64,000 nucleotides of DNA, taken from Carposina sasakii (Eukaryota > Arthropoda > Insecta > Lepidoptera > Carposinidae). The DNA lies in contig CP053153.1 of the NCBI GenBank assembly GCA_014607495.2, positions 6,634,001-6,698,000 of the forward strand. Reading direction: 5' to 3'. Below are positions 22,933 through 34,317 of the stretch, in pieces (position 1 is the stretch's first letter; each line of letters opens with the position of its first letter). The position numbers were made by a program, and so were the translations under genes. The notes under the pieces are model-generated. The model ran no database searches and was not told where the DNA came from. It saw only the letters and a list, made by a program, of their open reading frames with translations.

Positions 22933-24036
22933 ACAAAATATAACATCGATGTATCTGATAAGCGTTTAACCATCTTTCCTCAAAGGTCTACGGACTGGTT
23001 TTCGTTGGTGTTGATCCTAATAGAAACAATTTATTTCACTTTTTTCGAGATCTATTTCACATTTGGAGGATACAACTTTTTTCCAGGCAATAAATTGTTA
23101 TTACCACGTTATTTCTTTAGCGAACATTTACGATTTGTGGTCGGGTTTCAAGGCAGGAGTTATTCCAGCGATATTTGCGCAGAAATGTAGAAAGCTTATG
23201 GAAATGGACACTTTGTACGAGTGGAAATGATAATGTATTTGCGGCTTAAGAAAGAGAGAAATTTCATGTATCACTATAGAGACGTTTGTTCCAAAATTAC
23301 CATTATGCTGACAACCTGAATTAGGGCTTTGTAGTTTATTTTCCAGAAAATAGTCGCGAACCCTCCAAAAATTCAAATTGGTATAATGCAATAAGGATTT
23401 TAATAAAATACCTAATTTTTGATTTTGTAGACTGTTTCATTATAAATGTCTCGGCTGTAAAAGAGTAGATCTGAAATACATTACAATATTTTTTCTTTCA
23501 GTGGTTAATAATTCCATTATGAGAGAGGTATACATCCTGTGATTTTTTGTGTAAACATTCGAACAATGCATACATTATTAATTTTAAAATTTAATTGTAG
23601 ATAAACCTTTTTTTAAACAAGTATCTGCTTCGTTGCTACCCGCAGCACTTGCTACAAACTACGAAGCTGCGAATGAAGGAGCACGTAAAATGTGATATGC
23701 ACTTTTTAATATAATATTTATTACATAATTTGATGTTCCAGCCTGTAGCAATCAAAATAAAATTACTTATTATGTTAAACGAAAATACCACTAATTTTAA
23801 GGAAATTTCAAACGAAAATGTTTCGTGTAATCACCTCTGTTTATAAAATTAGATTAAGCACCCATAGAAGGCAAAGTTCACGCCTAGATTTTAATTTGAA
23901 AATGCGAAACCAGAAAACGTCTGTAACATTAAAACTGGGAAACTCTTGGAAAAAGTTTCACCGTTTCCTTTAAAATGTACCAGTCACATAACAATCGAGG
24001 GGTATTTCTTGCAGCATCTGTAGAGTTGTAAGTTTT

Positions 24037-24120
24037 TGTGCGAGTCCCGTCCCGCCCGGTGACGTAAGGGGTGCGGGTCGATAGCGGGCGCCCCGCGGCT
24101 GCTGGTCGACCGACAACGAC
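24037..24120. other. Isolated GC/CpG-rich island
   Basis: About 80 bases rich in GC and CpG (CCCGTCCCGCCCGGTGACGT and GGGCGCCCCGCGGC) stand in AT-rich surroundings. A second GC-rich stretch at 17270-17410 shares ACGTAAG and GGTCGATAGCG. It could be a small regulatory or exonic block or a conserved repeat fragment. No clear reading frame decides it. Confidence 0.35.
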
Positions 24121-24250
24121 AAATTCACCAACTTTTTAATACTTTGTTTTTACATTCCTCTCGCCATCGGCCTTTTTGTAGGTTTCCATATTAGTGTTGA
24201 ATAAAGTATGCGTGGAAGAAATAATTTTTATACAGTGTATTTACATTAGT

Positions 24251-24302
24251 TACGCCCATTATCCCCCAAATAGGTTGGACAGAAGTGTGCAAATTGGTAT
24301 CC
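24251..24302. repeat. Dispersed repeat, CGCCCATTATCCCCCAAATA type, copy a
   Basis: CGCCCATTATCCCCCAAATA followed by CAGAAGTGTGCAAATT recurs at 58102-58150. It is a common moth repeat fragment. Confidence 0.6.
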
Positions 24303-25446
24303 TGCCTTTTCGAATCGTTTCCCATATTTTCATTTCCCAACCAACGTTTCGCTGATATTTAACTTTGGCAACTAACGATTGCCAAATTTTTGTATCGCAA
24401 CGTTTCATTTGGTAGAATTATTGTTAGCCGATTATTATAATGACACAAAACGTTTGAGACATTTATTATTTGCCAAACATTTTACTAGGCCACACAACTA
24501 TTAGACGAAAAACGTTTTTTCGGTGTAACAGTTCCTTTTCATACATTCATATAATGATAAAAACTAAAGTAATTTTTTAATACATTTTTTCTTTAGGAAT
24601 AAAAATAACATCAAACCTTTCAATTGGCAGCAATATTTTTTTCTCTGAGTATGTAGTTTTGTGTTCAAGAAAAAAATGAAGAAAACAAAAAAAAAGTAAA
24701 AAAAAATAAAACAAATAAATTTTTATTTTGATATGTATAGAAACAGAAATCTTAGATTAGGTTACGTTAGAGTACGACAAACAAAGCACGAGCCGCCCCC
24801 TTATTACCTAACTACGAGTAGCAAAAGCAAAGCGATAGCGAAAATTGTACAAAAATCGCCGATTGCTTGTCAAATTCGTATTACGTAAAATGAATTTCAA
24901 AGGAACTTTGACATTTCAAGGCGAATATTGTACAATTTCCGCTATCGCTTTGCTTCGGCTTTGCTATTACTTTTACGTAATCAGGGGGCCGAGCGAGCGT
25001 GCTGCGGGAGCAGCCGGCGATGTGCCAGAAGCGAATCGCTTTTGTAAAAAAAAAACAGTTAGGTTAGGTCACATTAGAGATAAAGTAGATAATAATAATA
25101 ACAATAACTATACTGTACATAATTTGTCCCAAATGAAAATGGCATCCTTGTAAACATATTCCTTTAAAATTTATTACACAATTATTAGATGAATTCCTAC
25201 AAGATTTGGTAAACAATAAATAACTAGATGAATATTACGCGAACTAAAACATTATGCTACTTGAAAGTAGCCATTATGAAAAGCAGACCAAACGTAGGTA
25301 CAGTTGGGAACTGTGACATTGGGAAATAAACCAAATTATATGATAAGTTGGGAAATGATTATTCGGTGAAATCAAATTCTGCGAAACGTTAGTTGGCAAG
25401 TGAAAATCTGGCAAACAGTATTTGGCGAAAAGGCGGAGAACCGTAC
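24301..25446. mobile_element. Foldback-type element of about 1.15 kb
   Basis: The left end, CCTGCCTTTTCG followed by TTTCATTTCCCAACCAACGT, is the inverted, diverged counterpart of the right end (25378-25437, containing GCGAAACGTTAGTTGGCAAG). Both ends are made of short variants of TTTGGCAAA, TTGGGAAA and GCGAAACGTT. A second inverted pair lies inside, at 24790-24850 and 24930-24995. The right-end sequence recurs at 63440-63595. There is no transposase. Confidence 0.6.
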
Positions 25447-25767
25447 AAATTACACACCCACTTTTCACCTCACAAATACATATTTATGTTAACCTCACAT
25501 AGATATATATTTAGCAAAATTCGGTTATTTAAGAAAAAGATACTCAATTTTTATTTATCTTTATAGAGTATAGATGAAATAAAGTTTCCTACAAAACGTA
25601 TATAATTAGAATAGCAAAATAAACAACCCTGTTGTATCACGGTGTTTCTTTGCTTGCTTCTGTTGTTGTTTGTACCAACTTTCGGATAAATTATTATTTT
25701 TGTTTAGTTAGGTTTAAAGTTAGTCTTGGCGAAAATATTATTCTAGTACACATTGTTTATATTCTGG

Positions 25768-25985
25768 ACTAGTGGACGCCCATGACTCCGTCCGCGTGGA
25801 ATACAGAAAAAACAAAATGTCGAAATTATTCGTGATAAAAACATTTTTCCGGAATAAAAAGTAGCCTATATGTTAAGTAGGACCTGTCACAATATATTCC
25901 TGAAAACTGCATCGAAATCGGTTCAGCCGTTTCTGAGATTAGCGTGCACAAACGCACAGATAAACCGACAAACAGACAGAAATTC
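25768..25985 (-). mobile_element. Non-autonomous Helitron 3' part
   Basis: Read on the minus strand it contains GAACCGATTTCGATGCAG and AAATTTCGACATTTTGTTTT, and ends ATGGGCGTCCACTAGT. Its other end was not located. It is inverted relative to the neighbour at 26.1-26.2 kb. Confidence 0.75.
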
Positions 25986-26057
25986 AAAAAATCATTCTTT
26001 TGGGTACTATTGCGTTGATAAAGGTCTCCTATAATATTATTTCTCATATATCTTCCA

Positions 26058-26297
26058 TGTACAAACAGCGATCCGTTGCATTTTTATTATATGTATGCAG
26101 TTTTCAGGAATATATTGTGATAGGTCCCACTTAACATACAAACAGTATCCTGGATAATTTCGACACAACGCGGACGGAGTCGCGGGCGTCCACTAGTATA
26201 TAATAAATAAAGTGTTTATATCTAAGTACAAATCATCGCAGCGATCCGTATGCAGTTTTTATTATATATGATGCAGTTTTCAGGAATATATTGTTAT
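26058..26297 (+). mobile_element. Helitron 3' end flanked by a direct repeat
   Basis: GTCGCGGGCGTCCACTAGT ends at 26196. A segment with CAGCGATCCG, ATGCAGTTTTCAGGAATATA and TTGT occurs just before it and again just after it (about 26226-26297). This suggests a second, partial Helitron copy or a local duplication. Confidence 0.6.
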
Positions 26298-27514
26298 AAC
26301 ATGACCTGAGTACCTACTTATTTACGTAAACCTAATAGGCACTTAGTTTGTATCTGTGACATTACATACAGTACATGCTACTTTGCACAGCGTTTTACAT
26401 TGAAACAAGAAGAAAGTATCCTTGGCAACTGTGCTAAGTGTATAACACCTGTATTACAGTAGACAGTTTCTTCCTATGGATAAATAAGATGGTAGTTCAA
26501 GTAAACACTATACTAAAATAACGGTGAAGTAGCAATAGTCTACAGTTCCATAACCAAGATTCGCCCTTTACAAAATAAAAATAAAAGATGTATCCGAATT
26601 CCATCCTTTCTCTACACCAATCTATCCAACAGCAATTCAGTCTCATCATAGTCTAGATTCAGCAAATAATCCATAAGAATTTTTTTTTTGTTTTGCAAGA
26701 CTGTAGTGAGGGCCACGCGGAAAACTCCGGAGTCTAGCAAAGAACAGGTCTTCGTCTATTTGGCTGCATCTGACGCTGGCCCCGGTATATATGGTGGATA
26801 AATGAAAAGTGTTTATTGCAGTCTCTAAGTTTGTGCGTGGGAACATATTTGACGTGACCTTCATCATCTTTGGGCACGTTCAAAGTAATCTGAATGAGAT
26901 TTGTCAGCACCACCCCAAGTCTAAACGCAAAGTACCCAATTACTATGACTGGCAGTTAAAAAATAGGTAATCTAATTATAATTGCCGCTACAATGGGACG
27001 CAACATTTTAAAATATAAATTTTATACCAAGAGAGTGATGTGTGGGTAGAATGTGAGTTCACTAAATACTTAAAATAAGACCTTCCCAATACAACGAGCA
27101 CAGAAACTTCTGCCCTATACATGTGTGAGCGTATGGAGAATGGTTTGGAGGCGGTAAAAGCGCCTTAAAAATAAATCACGTACTTGGATTTACTTGCGTT
27201 GAGAGTTACAGTGGTTTTTTTGATCCAGCTGTACACAATCCAATCCTCCTAGTACCTACTTATGATTGCCCAGAAAACGTAAACCTAATCAGTCCGCATA
27301 GGCCACAATTTCCACCATCTAATAATAATAATACAGAAAACAAGGAAAAGTGTAGCCATTTATTCCATATTTCAACTTTACATTTCAAATGTTGTTAGTA
27401 AGCTTTAGTTTATCCCTAGTACCACAGCCTCCAGTTTGCTTAAATTACAATGTGAGTAGTGTTAAACCGGAGGGGTCACTTGGCGCCCTTTATCTGTGAC
27501 TGAAATATGGACCC
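26298..27514. other. No recognised gene
   Basis: A minus-strand open frame at 26646-26867 (73 codons) lies in slightly more GC-rich sequence but shows no domain I recognise. It could be transposon debris. The rest is AT-rich and unremarkable. Confidence 0.4.
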
Positions 27515-27600
27515 CTGTAAGGGTAAAGGCCTCCTCCATCTTCTTCCATAACTCTCTGTCTTTACCAGAGTTCATCCTTATCTATCTTATCATCTAGCTT
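27515..27600 (-). pseudogene. Short LINE C-terminal remnant
   Basis: The minus strand reads MNSGKDRELWKKMEEAFT, resembling the DREKWRKMEEAF segment near the C-terminus of a common insect non-LTR reverse transcriptase. Fewer than 30 codons are left. Confidence 0.5.
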
Positions 27601-27810
27601 ACTTTATATTCCCACGAAAGTTAGTAAGCATAGTCGATTAAGTAAGCAGATTATCAAATTTTGTCTTACCTCCTCGTTTCGGCCTAAACGTAATTGGTAT
27701 CGTTAAATTTTACGCCTCTGGGGCGCTCTCAAATTAACTACCATAAACCGACCCACGTAGTTTCGGCGAGAAAACCGAATAAACTGGTAGTTAGTTTTTA
27801 TTTTTCCGAT

Positions 27811-28380
27811 ACCAAGTAACTTAGATGAAAACAAAATAGCGGAAGATAGGGCACGTCCTTAAAATCGTCAACTAGAAATTAGGCATGTTACACAACTACA
27901 CGCACGAACACACACACAGCTGTAATTGTATTTAACGTTGTACACTAATGAGCAATAGAGACAAACCTATTTATTTCGACAGTAGCGCGAGCGAGACAAG
28001 CGCGTTTCAATAGAGCATCATCGGAATAATTTCGGGTTGTCGCACATAGATGTATCATATATTTTTATCTCGCTCTGCAAAATGGCTATTAAAACAATAA
28101 GTGAATTTACAATTATTAACCTAAGAATTTAAAGTTTTCGTGTACTTATGCGTGAAAAGTGATTCCATGTGATTTGATTTTTTGGAGTGATTAATACAAC
28201 GCACAAAAGCACATGAAGGCATTTTGATAACTTTTACCCCGCATAAAATAAAAAATCTTCCGTCACACGAGCGCGCTATTGCTACTCTCAACTGCAAATG
28301 AGTAAAATCAGGCGACGTTGGCCTAATTTAAGCGGTTCACTATCTTCCGCTATATTGTTTTCATCTAAGCCAAGTAACCA
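27811..28380. repeat. Inverted repeat with arms of about 38 bp, about 490 bp apart
   Basis: The left arm ACCAAGTAACTTAGATGAAA continues to TAGCGGAAGATA. The right arm TATCTTCCGCTATATTGTTT continues to AAGCCAAGTAACC. They differ by a few bases. The spacer contains AGTAGCGCGAGCGAGACAAG-type words common in moth repeats. It is probably a DNA-transposon remnant. Confidence 0.65.
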
Positions 28381-29580
28381 TGATAATCTTAAAGATGGTT
28401 TGTTTCCATTATGTAGAAGATAGACGCCGTTAAAATCGGCGTAGAGGAAGCTCACCGTGGAAACAGTCTTGCGATAAAAGTTCACGGTACAAATCGCACG
28501 AAATTCCAATGTTTTCAGATTCACTTACATTATACATATAACCTTCCTGTAGTTTCTGGAAGAGCGACTTTCAACGCCAAGACAAACGAAAACTTCACGT
28601 TTCAGCAGACAAGATTAGTCTTGACAACTTTCTTAATGATACTTTTTGTTTGGAATATTAGATGGCTAAGTTTTTGATTGGAAAATTCGTATAATCTTCA
28701 CAGATTACAAACTGCAAATGGGTATTCTAAAATACATGGCACTTACAGAAAGGTAGTGCTCGTAAAATAGATTTAAATAGGTATAGATACGACGTACGTG
28801 GGTATAGTAAAATTCAAGTACTTTGGGTGAAGATTTACTGCGTGTTGCAAATGGCTGTCATTCTCGTACTATATTAGATTCTAAATTAAGCGTATCATAA
28901 TTTATAATCAAATTGTCAACGTATGCTAGTTGAAATGCGTTATAGTTTAGCTTTGAAACACGTCTTAGCACCCTGGGCTGACTCAAAGCACATATTTCAC
29001 TTAATATTTGACGTCCCTCGAATGGGAGTCAAATAGTGCAATCGTATCGATGCATTGATGGATATTGGGCACAATAGGTTAGTGGCCAGCCCTTACTACG
29101 CTTCGGTAGCCTTTAAATATTAGAAAACGCAAGCCCATATAGAGAACATATGTACAAAATTTGAAACATCACATGTTTATTTTTCCAGATAGTATGAAGA
29201 ATAAACTAGATGACAGTATCTGAAAACTTTTCAAGAAATAACAATTTTAAAATTATAATTTTTTTTTGGCGTGAACTTACTATTTCACTATTTCACCTAA
29301 CTTATTTTATGTACAACTGTGTCAGTTTTTATAAAGTTCCGAGTACCGGAACAGGCTGCGGATATCGTTAGTACAAATTGATAGGTTAGGAACGTTCGAA
29401 TACGTACGAGATAACTTACCTATTATTATATTCTTGGATGTCACTACACATTTCCTTTGTTACCGGATGCGAAAGTCAATGGAATGAACAGACGAAGCTT
29501 CCTAAGTTTTTCCCATAAAAAATTATATTTTTAATGATTTGATTTATATTTTTAACTTAGTAGAGTTTGATTGAATGATG
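28381..29580. other. No recognised gene
   Basis: AT-rich sequence. A segment near 29143-29275 resembles the remnant at 14410-14597. No convincing coding frame was found. Confidence 0.4.
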
Positions 29581-29589
29581 TATTAATAA

Positions 29590-29614
29590 AATTGTTTATT
29601 TGTTTCAGGTAAGA
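29590..29614 (+). promoter_or_regulatory. Candidate recursive-splicing site or micro-exon acceptor
   Basis: A pyrimidine-rich TTGTTTATTTGTTTCAG is joined directly to GTAAGA. This is a 3' splice site abutting a 5' splice site, the form of a zero-nucleotide ratchet point in long insect introns. A second donor-like CGGTAAG follows 47 bases on. Splicing there instead would give a micro-exon at 29609-29655 that is open in one frame. The strand agrees with the PDE4-like exon at 62 kb. This is prediction only. Confidence 0.35.
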
Positions 29615-29659
29615 AATCAATTTTAAAAGTAGCTGCTTGCCATTCAACAATAACGGTAA

Positions 29660-31265
29660 GATAAAAATAAGTATAACTGCAATAAGGTAAGGCTAGGTAG
29701 ATTTTACGATAACCTATATCAAAAGTTAACTACATATTGATACTCAACAGGTTGTAGGCGACTATTTTAATATTTTAATAATAATAACCTTAATTATACA
29801 TTTTCTATCAGTTAACATTTTATGAAGATTAACTTGATCCATTTATTGATTATGGGATTATGGGTGAAAAAGAAAGAAATTGCTTTGATTAACGTAGATA
29901 GATTTAATTTATAGAAAAACACATCTTGTACACACAACAGCGCGGACCAGAGAGAGAATATAGAACGAGAGAGACAGAACATACTGTATAACTGACATTG
30001 ACATTTGCATAGACACTTGACAGCTAACGTCAGTTAACATTAGGTTGCGTTTAGTTTACGATTCACATTACAATATTTATGACGTCAAACTTTAAAATAA
30101 TACAGCATTTTTGTAGTAAGTCAGCTTAATATATTCGTAAACATGTATTTTTAAATAGGAATCACTTCCAGCGAGAGTTTTACAGTTATTTGTTTCTAAG
30201 ATTCTTTTAAATGAAATGCATTGCAAGTTAAAGACCTGAGACTGATGTAAAGCACTTATATTATTTCTATTTCTGACGTAAAATGGGAAACATCATGTTC
30301 TTTTCCATACTTATAGATAATTATTTAACATTGACTTATTATTGACGGATAGTTTATAAAATAGATACCGTAAAATGCTTTATAATAAATCATATTTTTT
30401 TACTACTTTAAACAGTGAATTTAATCTCGTATTGCAAAGTAGGAGAGCACGATCCCGCTAAACTCTATGGGTAGAGTCTACGTGTTACTGACTGCACCTA
30501 CTAATCGATTTACATTGCAGCGGCGCATGGAAAACCCTAAAATATATAGATTATGGACTGCATATATAAAATTCTATATTAATTAACATTCATTGGTTGA
30601 CCCACGAAGTTAATATTATAACTAACATAAAGTATATTTTTTACAAACACAATTTTTGTATTGTTTCTACTTATTGTAAATCTCAATTGCGATCCGATGT
30701 ATGAAATTGAGGCCATATATACGAGTATGCGCTTTCTCATAGAAGTGGACGGCAGCAACTGATGCGTATCATTTATATACGTATGCATACATGCTACATT
30801 TACACTACTTAGTAGACCTGCCTTATGATACATAGATGTACCTACGTGACATTTTCTCCCAAAACGTGAATATACTTATTTTATAACGTAAGCACTCGTA
30901 TTGTTGAAGTTCGAGAAGCACGTTCCATACATTACTAAAGTAGCGATGACATTTGCATGTAAAGGTGGATACAGATTGGAAGCACAAGTATTGTTCTCAA
31001 TGACGGTATAAGTAGGAAAAATATTGTTCCAGATCGAGGATTAAGAAGAATAAATCGCAACCAGCATTTCAGTGACTACTTCAAATTTTGCATTCTCATT
31101 TCTCTTCGTCTCTGAAAATAAAGCATATAACTAACAATTGAACCTACTTCCGCCCCGATAATAATCCCCTTTAGATAGAAATGAAATAAAGATACATCTA
31201 AGTCATAACTCATTTTATTAACTTTCAATGCCTCATGAAGCTCGATTGAATTGATCAAAGATCGC
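29660..31265. other. No recognised gene
   Basis: AT-rich DNA without clear reading frames, inverted repeats or known element ends. Confidence 0.5.
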
Positions 31266-31268
31266 AAA

Positions 31269-31322
31269 GACCCGGTGGCTTAGTGGTTATAGCGGCTGGC
31301 ACGGTTCGATTCCCACTCGGAT
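31269..31322 (+). repeat. tRNA-like Pol III promoter fragment (SINE or tRNA pseudogene)
   Basis: TGGCTTAGTGG at 31276-31286 fits the A box TRGCNNAGNGG. GGTTCGATTCC at 31303-31313 fits the B box exactly. The boxes are only about 16 bases apart, too close for an intact tRNA, and no cloverleaf closes. A deleted tRNA-derived SINE head is the best reading. Confidence 0.55.
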
Positions 31323-31329
31323 GAAGAAT

Positions 31330-32240
31330 TTTTTTCATTTTCTTTATTAATAATTTTATAAATATCGTAATATTTAATTTCCTTCACAGAAGCGATTTAT
31401 TAGCGCAGTTGTAACTCGATTCCTTTTAATTCACATTGTACCTACGGTATAGCTCCGATTAACTTTTCCCTTGCATGTAAATTTGCATCCAAAGCAGCAG
31501 CAATTTCAAATTCATTCATTTTAAATATCAACAATGTTTAATTTTAAAGTCACTGACATTTTATCCACGGTTTTAATGCTCTTTAAGTCCCCAGTAAAAT
31601 TTTGTATTCTCTTGTAAAAACTTGCTTAGATATTTTATATTTTAACCTCCACTATTATTAGCTTGGAAGTACTGTACAAAATAGGTTTTTTTACAGTCTC
31701 GGAGAAGCTTTCAGACTTTCAAATAAATCTTAAATATGGCGGTATAAACCTGAAACGTCTATACTTAAAAGCCATAAATTTCTCTCAGCATATATTATGT
31801 TAGGCGAAGTTGAACTGTAGACCTTTAGTGCGGGCATCAATCAAGCACAGAAGTCGGGGTGGTGATTGATGGATCTATGATCCCCCGAAATCTGGAACTG
31901 CTGAGCTTGCGAATTGCTGCGCTTCGATTTGTAGGTTTTCTAGTAACCTATGATCCTTTGGGATGTAGATTTGACATGTCTTTATTCATAACTATTGTTG
32001 TACTTTATTATCCACCCATATAGTATTAACAGAGTCGGCTGTGGGATCTCTCTGGTTACCACATTTCGGTAACACAGTGGTGTAAATACGTATGTACGAG
32101 TATGTTAGTATTAGAGTTGGGGTATTTTTTAACAATGCTGAATTCCACACATTTGTAATCTCTTAATCCATAATCTCGACTTACTACTAATATTGTACAA
32201 GAATAACCAATGATTAGGCTGTTTTTCATTTATGATACCG
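31330..32240. other. No recognised gene
   Basis: AT-rich sequence. A stretch at 32040-32110 (GGGATCTCT, CATTTCGGTAACACAGT) resembles 12661-12740, so it may be an old dispersed repeat. Confidence 0.4.
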
Positions 32241-32247
32241 GCCTCCC

Positions 32248-32377
32248 TAGCATGACCACGCATCGTGGATATCGTATCGTCTATACAAAATTCAACATGG
32301 CGGCCATATTTATCGTATTTTGACAGGCGAAATGTCGATAAATCGGTTTATCATATCGTGTATTGCAGGTCATGCTA
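32248..32377. mobile_element. 130-bp MITE with TAGCATGACC termini
   Basis: TAGCATGACC at the left and GGTCATGCTA at the right are exact inverted termini. The inner sequence is partly palindromic around ATATCGTATCG and CGATAAATCGGTTTATC. It has no coding capacity. The target duplication is unclear. Confidence 0.7.
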
Positions 32378-33138
32378 CTTATGCAGGCTTAACATAAGTT
32401 AGTGCTCATTAAGATTTTTTTAACAATAACATACAGTTTTTAAATACATGATACAGTTTGCCCTTTCTACAATGTAAAACAAACCGCAGACATCCGTTGT
32501 ATTGAAGCGAACTAATCAATATTGGTCAAGTTACGCATTGTTTGTGTAGCTACTAGTATTTGCCAAAGTCGGTCGAATTCATTATTTGATTTGATTACCT
32601 AAATATTATAATCACCTGTGTTTTTTGTCAAATAAGTTTATGAGTGACCGGTTGATATAAGTAACTTAAATTTTACCTGCGATTCGACGCATTGTTGTTG
32701 TAAATTAGTTTTTTGATGTTGGTGATACTGTGATTTTGGTCCTTTATGTTTTGGTCAAAGCAATTGATAAAAATGGCTCATAGAATAAAGTCATAATAAT
32801 TATTAGTAATGCATTAATGTCAGAACGCAATGTTGTCTATAATGACTGCAGTTGCTATAAAAACATCGCATCGACACAATCGTGATATTAATTAATTGCA
32901 AAATCTTGGTTTATTCAGAAATTTATGAAGTTCAAGTGTAATAATAATTTAATAGGTACATAATTCCAGGTAATACTACTAAGCCCAACTTAGTGCATAT
33001 ACGTGAAGGATTCTGTAATGTATTACAAACTTAAACTAAACATGAAAGAACCACAAAACCACAAACGAACCAAAGTCTCATTTTATTAAGCGTTTTTATC
33101 ACTAAGCTTATTAAAATGAAAACATATTTTCTTGAATA

Positions 33139-33141
<3 letters not shown>
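32378..33141. other. No recognised gene
   Basis: AT-rich DNA with no reading frame or repeat end that I recognise. Confidence 0.5.

Positions 33142-33192
<51 letters not shown>
33142..33192. repeat. (TA)n microsatellite
   Basis: About 25 TA units lie at the inner side of a Helitron 5' end. Non-autonomous Helitrons often carry expanded simple repeats internally. Confidence 0.95.
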
Positions 33193-33194
<2 letters not shown>

Positions 33195-33196
<2 letters not shown>

Positions 33197-33323
33197 AGTC
33201 TATATACTCTTTCAGGCTCTAGACTACCTCTGTACAAAATTTCATTTCATCGGTTCAGTAGTTTTGGCGTGAAAGACAGATAGACAGACAGAATTTCTTT
33301 CACATTTATAATATTAGTAAGGA
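33195..33323 (-). mobile_element. Helitron 5' end
   Basis: On the minus strand the element starts TCCTTACTAATATTATAAAT after a host A. CTTTCACGCCAAAACTACTG and ACCGATGAAATGAAATTTTG follow. This is the standard 5' part of non-autonomous lepidopteran Helitrons. The 3' end is not identified and may lie beyond the TA tract. Confidence 0.8.
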
Positions 33324-33329
33324 TTAGGA

Positions 33330-34010
33330 AATAAGAAAGATGTTGTTGTGTTGTTGTTATCCCATTAAATACAGACTAGTTTTAAGTCATCATATCAATA
33401 ATAATATTTTTTAGTTTTTATTATTTATTCACCGGGTCAGAAAAGTTGAGGTCCACGACCATTTCGAATATTGGTATTTTATTATAAGCATCTTTGGATT
33501 TAAAATTTTAAATACATTTTGAAATACGACAGCAGGGTCATTGTTATGTTGTCCTTACGTTTTTTATAATGTTTCCTAAAGTCATCTACTTCTTAGATAA
33601 GTTACAAGTATTAGGTAATAATAAGTGCTAATTTGTTACCAATAAGTACCAACACCTATCTGACCGCACGAGAGAATATTTTTACATTTCTTTTATTTTA
33701 CCTACCAACTAAATGTTAAAAAAATTCTTAGTTTCTGTTTTATGTAAACTCAGGTATATATTTGGAATGATTTTCGTATAAAACCACAAAAATTATTTGA
33801 CTGATATTTCTCAAGGAGTGCTTTTATTATTTTAAGTATCAAAAGATATAAGAACTCAGCACCTACAAAGTCCTAAAACATTCAATTACTTATCCTCTTA
33901 CCTCATAAAACTTACTTCGTAACTCGTAGATTCGTTTCATTTAATTACTCGTGCTTTATCATTGTGTCGACAACATCTAAATTCTTCAGAACTTAATAAA
34001 CATTATCCGT
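33330..34010. other. No recognised gene
   Basis: AT-rich DNA between a Helitron end and a LINE-type tail. It contains nothing further that I recognise. Confidence 0.5.
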
Positions 34011-34015
34011 TATTA

Positions 34016-34140
34016 ACCGAACTTACACATCTCAACTAGACTCTCAAAATTGTTCAGAAGTGGCACCATGTGGTTCTATCGGCCCTTGGTGCTCTACCTA
34101 CCCCGTAAGGGATAAAGGCGTGATTATATGTATGTATGTT
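34016..34140 (+). repeat. LINE/SINE 3' tail with (TATG)n
   Basis: CAGAAGTGGCACCATGTGGT, CGGCCCTTGGTGCTCT and GGGATAAAGGCGTGATTATA followed by TGTATGTATG nearly match 52557-52684. The simple-repeat tail and fixed 3' end are typical of retroposed elements. Confidence 0.75.
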
Positions 34141-34317
34141 TACAATACATCTTAATCGTTTATTTATCCATTAAGTTATGAAACATGTAACACGATATTT
34201 TGCATAGTAGGCAAAAATCCATGTTATTGCAATGAAAGGTTACGTTGCGATAGGTCCTGACGTCACATTTGATATGACATAGCAAATAAATGTCGGACCG
34301 GATTAAAGATATGTTCA

